A DNA stretch of 64,000 nucleotides, taken from NCBI GenBank assembly GCA_914767715.1, contig OU612069.1, positions 682,001-746,000 of the forward strand, read 5' to 3'. The stretch is from Membranipora membranacea. Its lineage: Eukaryota > Bryozoa > Gymnolaemata > Cheilostomatida > Membraniporidae. This document shows, piece after piece, positions 57,777 to 64,000 of the stretch (positions are counted from its first letter, which is position 1; the number at the start of each line of letters is the position of its first letter). The position numbers and the translations under genes were made by a program. The notes under the pieces were generated by a model. That model was not told where the DNA came from, made no database searches, and saw only the letters and a program-made list of their open reading frames with translations.

Positions 57777-59160
57777 AAACACCGCCCTGTATAATAATTC
57801 TATCGCTCACCGTCCAAAAACCCGCAGACTTGTTGGAACACCTCTCGTAGACCTAGCCAGCTTGAGTTCTGCAGTTGGCTGAATTAGTGATTGAATCGAA
57901 ATTTCACATGCAGACAGTAAATGAATGGTGTCAACCGACTTGACAATGCCGCTATGAACTTCAAATAGTAAAAATCAGTGGTCAAAAAGGTCATAGCGAT
58001 CATGTGACATCGAGTTATTGCGACTTCTCAACCTCATTGTTCTTCTTTTCAAACATATCTTCTGTTTAGCTGTGAGTCCCATCTGCAGTACACAAACACA
58101 TGAGTTCAGTCTACAGTACATGGACACCTGCGGTCATAGCTGTATCATCGAGATTACTGCCTCCAATTTATGTGTGATAGAACATGATATCGACTGAATA
58201 TCTCAGAAGCATGTTTTTTCGTGGAATTTTATTTATGGTACATTTTTACAGTATATCAAATATATATATTGAAAAATTCTGATTTCTCTTTGATTGTTAT
58301 TGAAATTGGAGAACGATGCTGCCCTTATTAGTAAATAGAGTGGTGGATCGAATTCTTTGGCCATTTTTGTATACCGTAAAGCCTGATGCCTGAATGCAGC
58401 AATCTTGCAAGATGTTGAGTTTTGCACGCTCATGCAACAAGAGCAGTTCTGCAATTCTGACCCAAACAAATCTATGCAGTTCCAAAAGTCTCAAGACGCT
58501 TGCAAGACCAATCTCAGAAGTCGGACAGCGTCAGAATTCTGAGATTATTGCGATACTGAGACAATTGCAATGTTTTATCCTACTGAATCTAATATATTGA
58601 ATCATAGGGCTGAGAACTTAGTTGTCTATGTTTTAATTGGACTAGGATTCTGCAATCAATTATGAACCACAATCATGCAAGGTGTAAAGGTGTGTGTATG
58701 CAAGGAGTTATTGGTGTATGTCTGAATAATTCTGAGTGGCAAAATGGCTAAATTTGGCCGGATTTCGACACGACACGGCTACCAACTTGGGTCGGGCAAT
58801 AAATCGCCTGAATTGCAATGTGTGCAGCTTAATTCATAATTCACATGGACTTAATGAGATGTTATTCTGACTGACATGATTGCAGAATTTTGTCACTAAG
58901 AAACAGTCAGTGTGCCTGCAAATAAATCAATATCTTTTTTCTCATGTTTCAGTGTTGTCAATAAGTTGGATTTAGCTTGCATCAATCCCTGTTCTGGAGA
59001 CAACAAAATCCATTATTGTTGCATCAATCTTACTGTCCCTACCAGGGCTTTGGAGTAGTTAAAAGATTGACCTCAAAAAACCATGACCATGTGAAACCTA
59101 CCAAATATAGCAACGAGAGTTGGAGAAGCGTGCTTTTATGAATACTGTACACCAAACAGC
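57777..59160. other. Downstream flank of NME7
   Basis: AT-rich sequence with no supported gene. Frames of 60-80 codons near 58300-58600 show no domain or splice context. Confidence 0.5.
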
Positions 59161-59162
59161 TT

Positions 59163-59480
59163 GGAGATGAATGCTTGTTTGATCGGCTTTTGTGAGCAGT
59201 TAAAACTAAACAACAACTTCAGATGTCCCAGAAAGCCGGATAAAACTAAACTTATCTGCTGTGAATTTAATTTAAAAAGGCCTGAATTGAATTAAACATT
59301 TCAGTGAATTTAATCAAACTTCTCTGCATCAAACTTTTCTGTTCTGCATCAAACTTTTCTGTTCTGCATCAAACTTTTCTACTCTGCATCAAACTTTTTT
59401 ACTCTGAATCAAACTTTTCCGCTCCATTGATATCAACCACCCTATATAATATATTGCTGTATGTAGGTCCTCAGTCTACC
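59163..59480 (+). repeat. Left arm of a long inverted-repeat pair
   Basis: It starts with GATGAATGCTTGTTTGATCG (also present at 63913), passes CCCAGAAAGCCGG at 59227, then has about six copies of a 20-bp CTGCATCAAACTTTTCTGTT-like unit (59325-59420), and ends near AGGTCCTCAGTCTACC. From the CCCAGAAAG block on, it is the inverse of 61270-61613. Confidence 0.8.
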
Positions 59481-59614
59481 CATAGTTCATAGTCAATAGG
59501 CTTTCAATTCAATCCATCGTCGATGATTTGCAATAGAACTGCATGGCAGTCTTTATCAAGGCCACAGTCACACAGCATGGACAATACGTTTCTCCCGAAC
59601 ATTTCGAACAGCTA

Positions 59615-59866
59615 CCCTATAGGACTTTAGTTTTCGCGGCATATAGGATTCGCTTTTCGGTTGTTGCCTAGGTTGCAAAATTTAGTGTAACTTAAATTAA
59701 ACTCACTCACCCGTGGTGTAGGGGTCTAAGTGTCTGCCTAGCAATCAGATGGAGATTTATACCCTGGGTTCGTATCCCAGCTAGGACAGAAATTTAGTAC
59801 TAGTGAAATTTAGTACCAGGTCCAGATAGCGAAATTAAACTCTAGCTAAATTAAACTCCTATAGGG
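59615..59866 (+). mobile_element. 252-bp MITE with TA duplication carrying a tRNA-like segment
   Basis: The ends TA-CCCTATAGGACTTTAG and TTAAACTCCTATAGGG-TA form imperfect inverted repeats flanked by TA, typical of mariner-type MITEs. The middle (59711-59788) is tRNA-like, and TTAAACTC-type words flank it on both sides. Confidence 0.7.
59711..59788 (+). repeat. tRNA-like segment, tRNA-Ala(AGC)-like
   Basis: It has a box-A-like GTGGTGTAGGGGTCTA, an anticodon arm with loop CTAGCAA (AGC) and partly paired TCTG/CAGA stem, and a perfect T-arm (CTGGG-TTCGTAT-CCCAG, 59764-59780). The acceptor ends do not pair. It looks like a tRNA relic or SINE head, not a working tRNA. Confidence 0.5.
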
Positions 59867-61269
59867 TATATCAGAAATCTCTATTTAAACTGGTTTATAC
59901 AGGGAGACCCTGTTTGTTTTTCCCCAGACTGTTTGCTTTTCTAGACAGATTATTATTTCTTCATGTATGTTGGATTCTAAACCCGTCCAGCACATAAATG
60001 TGAAAAGTGAATCATCATAGAAATTGTTGATTGCCTCAACAGACAGAAAGTCTCATTCTCTTTGGACCCATCCTTTCACAAATTTCGTTAGGCTATACGC
60101 TGAAGCTAAGCTATTATCATGTATGAGTCTGAGTATGTATGAGTCAGATTGCTAACAAAAATGTATAACATTCTGCTGATGCAAAGCAATAAAACCTCAT
60201 AGAAAACAAAGAGCTGGCATCTGACTAGATTCAATTCTATTTCATGACACCTGCTCTTACTAAAATAATTACCCTAGTAGAGGCTGGCCCTTGCAAAAAC
60301 CTCCGCACCACTTGGAATACTATTATTACATCTGTATGTATTACCTAGGTAAAAACTCCCAGTAAATTTCCCTAATGTATTGGGATGTTTTCTTGAACTG
60401 CAGTTTTAGCCTGTCCATATTATCAAAGTAGTATTATCTCCTGTGTGGTTATGCAGCAACCCACTGGTGTGAATTGTCATGTTTGTATCAGTATCAATTA
60501 AAAGTTTGACAAATTGTTTGAAATTGTGGTATTAGGTCAGACTCGTGCTAACAGAATGAATTAGGTTTTCGGGTGAGGATTGTGGCCAGCAAAACCATAA
60601 GCCCATTTATTTGTAGTGACCTCACTTAGATTGCTGCAGAGTTCATATCGTCAAGCTAGCAGAAAACCATGTCCATACATTAATTGCTTCATTTTTTTTA
60701 AATGTTTTATTGGTAAATTGGTTTCATGGAAATCGATTATTGGTAATGAGTGGAAGAATAAATTTTATGACTTTACCATTAGTAAGATAGGAATGAAAAT
60801 TCCCTTTTTGTATAGTATAAGAAAGATCTGAGGCCAGTCAGTCTAGGGCTGGTGATAAGCTGTATAGTAAAGGTCGCTATTAAAGTTTGTTCCCAAAAAC
60901 TAGGCTTGTTTGCTGACTAACAAGAATGATAAGAGTAGTGGTTAGGCCCACAAATGAAATTGAAGTTTCATTGTGACTGTATACGACAAAAGGTCCCACT
61001 TGTAAGGATATTTCATTTGCTGTAAAAGCTATTTGGGAATTCAACAAATATTTATAAATGTATTGATTTCTTATACCTGTGTATTATTGAAATTCCCTGC
61101 TTAAAAACTTGTAGTTTATAAAGCTGAGGATAACAGCCTGTATGGTACCAAATCTTAAATAATAGACCTGCATGTATGGTATAAAATATTTGTACTGGGA
61201 ACGCCCAAAAGTAGCTGGTTACCCATCTTTCATCTTCCTTCTAACAAAATGTGCACCAAAATATTCTGT

Positions 61270-61613
61270 GAGGCAAATTTGTAGATTGAGGACCTGCATA
61301 CAGTAATACATAGTATATAGGGTGGTTGATATCAGTGGAGCGGAAAAGTTTGATGCAGCAGAACAAAAAGTTTGATGCAGAGTAAAAAAGTTTGATGCAG
61401 AACAGAAAAGTTTGATGCAGAATAGAAAAGTTTAATTCAGAGTAGAAAAGTTGATTAAGAGGAGAAAAGTTTGATGCAGAACATGAAAGTTTGATGCAGA
61501 AAAGTTTAATGCAGGAAAGTTTGATTAAATTCACTGAAATGTTTAATTCAATTCAGGTCTTTTTTAAATTAAATTCACAGCAGTTAAGTTTAATTTTATC
61601 CGGCTTTCTGGGC
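61270..61613 (-). repeat. Right arm of the long inverted-repeat pair
   Basis: Inverse of 59227-59480, with an expanded internal array: about ten AAAAGTTTGATGCAGA-type units against six on the left. It ends at CCGGCTTTCTGGG. The 1.8 kb between the arms has no supported gene. Confidence 0.8.
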
Positions 61614-63353
61614 CACGGTACACAGCACATTGATAGAATATAAAATATATAGCGCTTAGAACAAGGGGAGCCAATGGAACTCACAACCCAATATTTCACT
61701 GATTCCGAGACTAAATGCCATCGTTCAGCATAATGCTGCTTCCGTAATGGCAGGGCAATAATAACATAGATCATAACACGTGATGTGAATAGTGGAAGAA
61801 AAGTATTCAGTATCAGAAAACCATGTATATATTGGTGGTTGTGTAAAGTGGTTTCTTTGCCGCTAAATCCAACGGTATCTCCAAAAGTTTTTTAACTCTG
61901 GCCTATGATAGGGTAGTGGGGGCTGTCAGACAGGATGCAAATCTTTGAGAGTTCCAACCTGCGGCTTTGAGTTTTCTTCTACCCCGATGCTATCGTGCAG
62001 GCACATGCAGTGCACGTGCGCTCTCTAACTTACATAAGTAGTGTCAATATACGTCATAGCTGTCATAGCGGACATAGCAGGGTTTCTCTGAACTGTCAAG
62101 ATTGGCAGACGGATGATACTGAACTGTGTGTGTTGATAAACTCACGCATTTGATTGCAATTAATATAAATGCTTGGAACTTTGTAACACATTTTTCCACT
62201 TATTCATAATTAATAAGAGTTTATCATATTTTTTATAATTGTCACTGTTCGTTAATGTTGAGATAAATTTGAAAACAAATAAATTCCATAGCATCATTGT
62301 ATCATAGTAACGATGCTACGTAGATCAAATGTTTTCGAGCTTTTGATTTTTGACAATACAATGGCCATAGTTGGTATCAATCAATATCAATTTCCACAGC
62401 AGAGCACCCTGAAGCCTCTCCTGCACCTTCCCTGTGCGCCATGAGCCAGCCATACATATCCAAAAGAAGAACTACTCTTTTTCCACAAAAAAAGTTTGGC
62501 AGCACCTGGGTAGGAGTAAAGATAGCTGTTGGATTAATCATTTTGCTCCCCAAAGCTTACCGCAAAATCTATTTTGTGTTAACGACTAACGGATCGATGA
62601 CCTCTATAGTCAGTAGTATGCAAATTCTTGTGCATTTTGTCACAAAGATAATATGCTTTGTTCACGAATTCATTCATGATGTCTCTAGGGTGTATCTCAC
62701 TAAGGCTAACTGCATGAACGCACTGGAATCTTTAAACTTACTTCCAAAATTCAAAATGGGTCAGATTCTCTTAAAATTTTATAGTTATGAAGTTTTGACC
62801 TATTAATAAAATCTCAAGGCAAAACAAATTGAACAAAGGATTATGCCCTCCTGCTTGATTAAATGATTGATGTGATTCTAGCCAACTTTAGTAACAGTAT
62901 GTAACAAAGTACTTAGCTCTCAGTCTAAGGATTGTGTTTGTAGTTCAGGGTGCGTTCATGTATATTTATCATGAAAAGGTAGAAGAACAAAATCATCGAA
63001 AAATATTAATTTGGAATAGCGATACAATATCTTATTTGGTTCATTTGACATAAAACAATTGTGCATTAATTAAGCAATAACTATACAAATTAATTCTCAA
63101 TAGTTATATACAATAATATGTTTACAAAAAAAAAAAATATGTTCCATATCTACAAGCGTCAAAAAACCATTTAGACATATCCTGACGCATCATAAAAAAG
63201 ACTCAAAAATACAACTGAAGCTTCAGCTTAATTTATGACGTCAAATTTTTGATGCATTTGTAAATCTTCGGGCTTCTAGTAACTAACTTTATATACATCA
63301 TAACAAATTTTCCCCTCAACTGTAAAGGTAAAAAAGCAAGGCTCTTTTCGGAT
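61614..63353. other. Gap without a supported gene
   Basis: A 121-codon frame (62441-62806) is the longest. It is hydrophobic and AT-driven, with no domain or splice context, so it is not annotated. GCACATGCAGTGCACGTGCG (61999-62018) is a palindromic GC-rich word with a relative at 55418. An A-run lies at 63126-63137. Confidence 0.5.
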
Positions 63354-63893
63354 TTAATTAGTAGCATAGCAGTATCTGCTGTGTGAATTAAAGTTTTGCC
63401 AGCTGCTTGAGATGCTTCTCAGATATTGCTGCCTCTGTGATACGCTACGTAAATACATAACGTCAAAGTTAGCTGCTGACTCATAGCTTATCGGAGTTTG
63501 ACATTGTGGGCAACTCTCCTGGTCACTGAGGCAGCTACTCTCATCTCCAAAGCTACAAGTTTCACCGATATCATCACTCAGCATGTAACTTAAGTTTGTA
63601 GTTGACGTCGACTTGCTTGGTGTGGAGCTTCTCTAACCAACGCTCTTATAAAGTTTCTTGACCTTTTTGTGGGCCTTTGTTATCGAGCGAGACTTTGTGT
63701 TAAGATTCTTTCGGCTTGGTTTGATCGCTGCATAGAGGTTAGGGCTGAGGTTTTCTTTGGATAGTTTTGTGATTTTCTTCTGTTTGATGATCTTTGACAT
63801 AACAACAGGCACTTTTAAAAGCTTTTTGAGGCTCTTTTTCACCTTTGGGTATGAGCTAGATTTAATGTCTAACTTTTCTGGATAACTATCCAT
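63354..63893 (-). pseudogene. About 179-codon reading frame interrupted by one TAG
   Basis: From ATG at 63891-63893 (MDSYPEKLDIKSSSYPKVKK) the frame runs to TAG at 63633-63635 and then continues in the same frame (RSSTPSKSTSTTNLSYMLSD) to a stop at 63354. The first half is strongly basic (Lys about a quarter). The second is acidic and Cys/Ser-rich, with a possible zinc site (DQESCPQCQTPISY), and ends in an Arg/Ser-rich tail. The continuity of coding-like composition across the TAG suggests a single protein with a recent nonsense mutation, a sequencing error, or readthrough. No family was recognised. A repeat boundary lies about 20 bases upstream of the ATG. Confidence 0.45.
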
Positions 63894-63911
63894 TGATGTG
63901 TTGTTGTTCGC

Positions 63912-63983
63912 TCGGAGATTAATGCTTGTTTGATCGGCTTTTGTGAGCAGTTAAAACTAAACAACAACTTCAGAGGTCCCACA
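63912..63983 (+). repeat. Copy of the 59.16 kb repeat end
   Basis: GGAGATTAATGCTTGTTTGA through ACAACAACTTCAGAGGTCCC matches 59163-59229 with two or three differences, then diverges. It probably marks one end of the element family that also forms the inverted pair at 59.2/61.6 kb. Confidence 0.75.
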
Positions 63984-64000
63984 GAACAATGATAGAATAT

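Noticed and set aside
62441-62806. 121-codon plus-strand frame starting MSQPYISKRRTT
   Set aside because: Hydrophobic AT-driven composition, no domain, no splice context; likely chance.
5492-63893. Idea that TAG is recoded as an amino acid, because TAG interrupts the formin and the 63.6 kb frames
   Set aside because: NME7 and the HADN transposon gene end normally at TAG, so the standard code applies.

Overview
The window is AT-rich animal nuclear DNA. Genes are split by GT-AG introns of about 0.1 to 2.7 kb, and they sit among DNA transposons, retroelement pieces, SINE-like tRNA relics, MITEs and satellites. Nothing looks prokaryotic: there are no operons, ribosome binding sites or CRISPR arrays. 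The mixture (NME7, a formin FH2 relic, PIF/Harbinger, pogo, piggyBac, BEL/Pao, DUF7869-like transposon proteins, leucine-rich-repeat exons) fits an early-branching marine invertebrate such as a sponge. That placement is an inference; the sequence itself supports only 'metazoan'.

Host genes. At the left edge are the last two exons of an unidentified basic protein (142-665, +). A decayed formin FH2 segment lies at 5492-7144 (-), followed by two tentative plus-strand genes (8271-8540 and 9297-10139). The best-resolved part is the right third. There a complete nine-exon NME7 gene (49031-57776, +, 375 aa) stands head to head with a complete coiled-coil gene (45468-48675, -, about 190 aa). About 0.36 kb separates them, and that gap holds a candidate RFX X-box. 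Near the right edge a minus-strand reading frame of about 179 codons (63354-63893) is broken by one TAG.

Mobile and repeated DNA, left to right: MITEs and tRNA-like SINE heads (7.3-11.9 kb); a hAT-like zinc-finger exon and a piggyBac C-terminal piece (12-13.2 kb); a PIF/Harbinger transposase preceded by an 85-bp palindrome (15.2-18.4 kb); and a nested complex bounded by pogo-type terminal repeats with TA flanks (18627-28142). That complex contains a broken pogo transposase, a retrotransposon gag-like relic and, inserted in the gag, a multi-exon DUF7869-like transposon. From 28.8 to 43.2 kb runs a decayed array of LRR-encoding units, 876 bp in its tandem core. It is interrupted by a second DUF7869-type element with clear terminal inverted repeats and a 4-bp duplication (36983-39644), and by a piggyBac transposase that is itself split by a 2.1-kb solo-LTR-like insertion with a CCGCT duplication (40581-42655). 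A DUF4806-like exon and a BEL/Pao reverse transcriptase fragment follow at 44-45 kb.

The most distinctive observations are these: (1) a 34-bp minisatellite in NME7 that multiplies the exon 3 splice donor to eleven copies; (2) two transposons with the same ends and 3' half but different 5' genes, joined inside an intron; (3) the solo LTR in piggyBac with its empty site reconstructable by eye; (4) a near-perfect 364-bp foldback element with a 7-bp duplication; (5) a tRNA-like segment carried inside a TA-flanked MITE. I did not find a clearly novel multi-gene defence or metabolic system.
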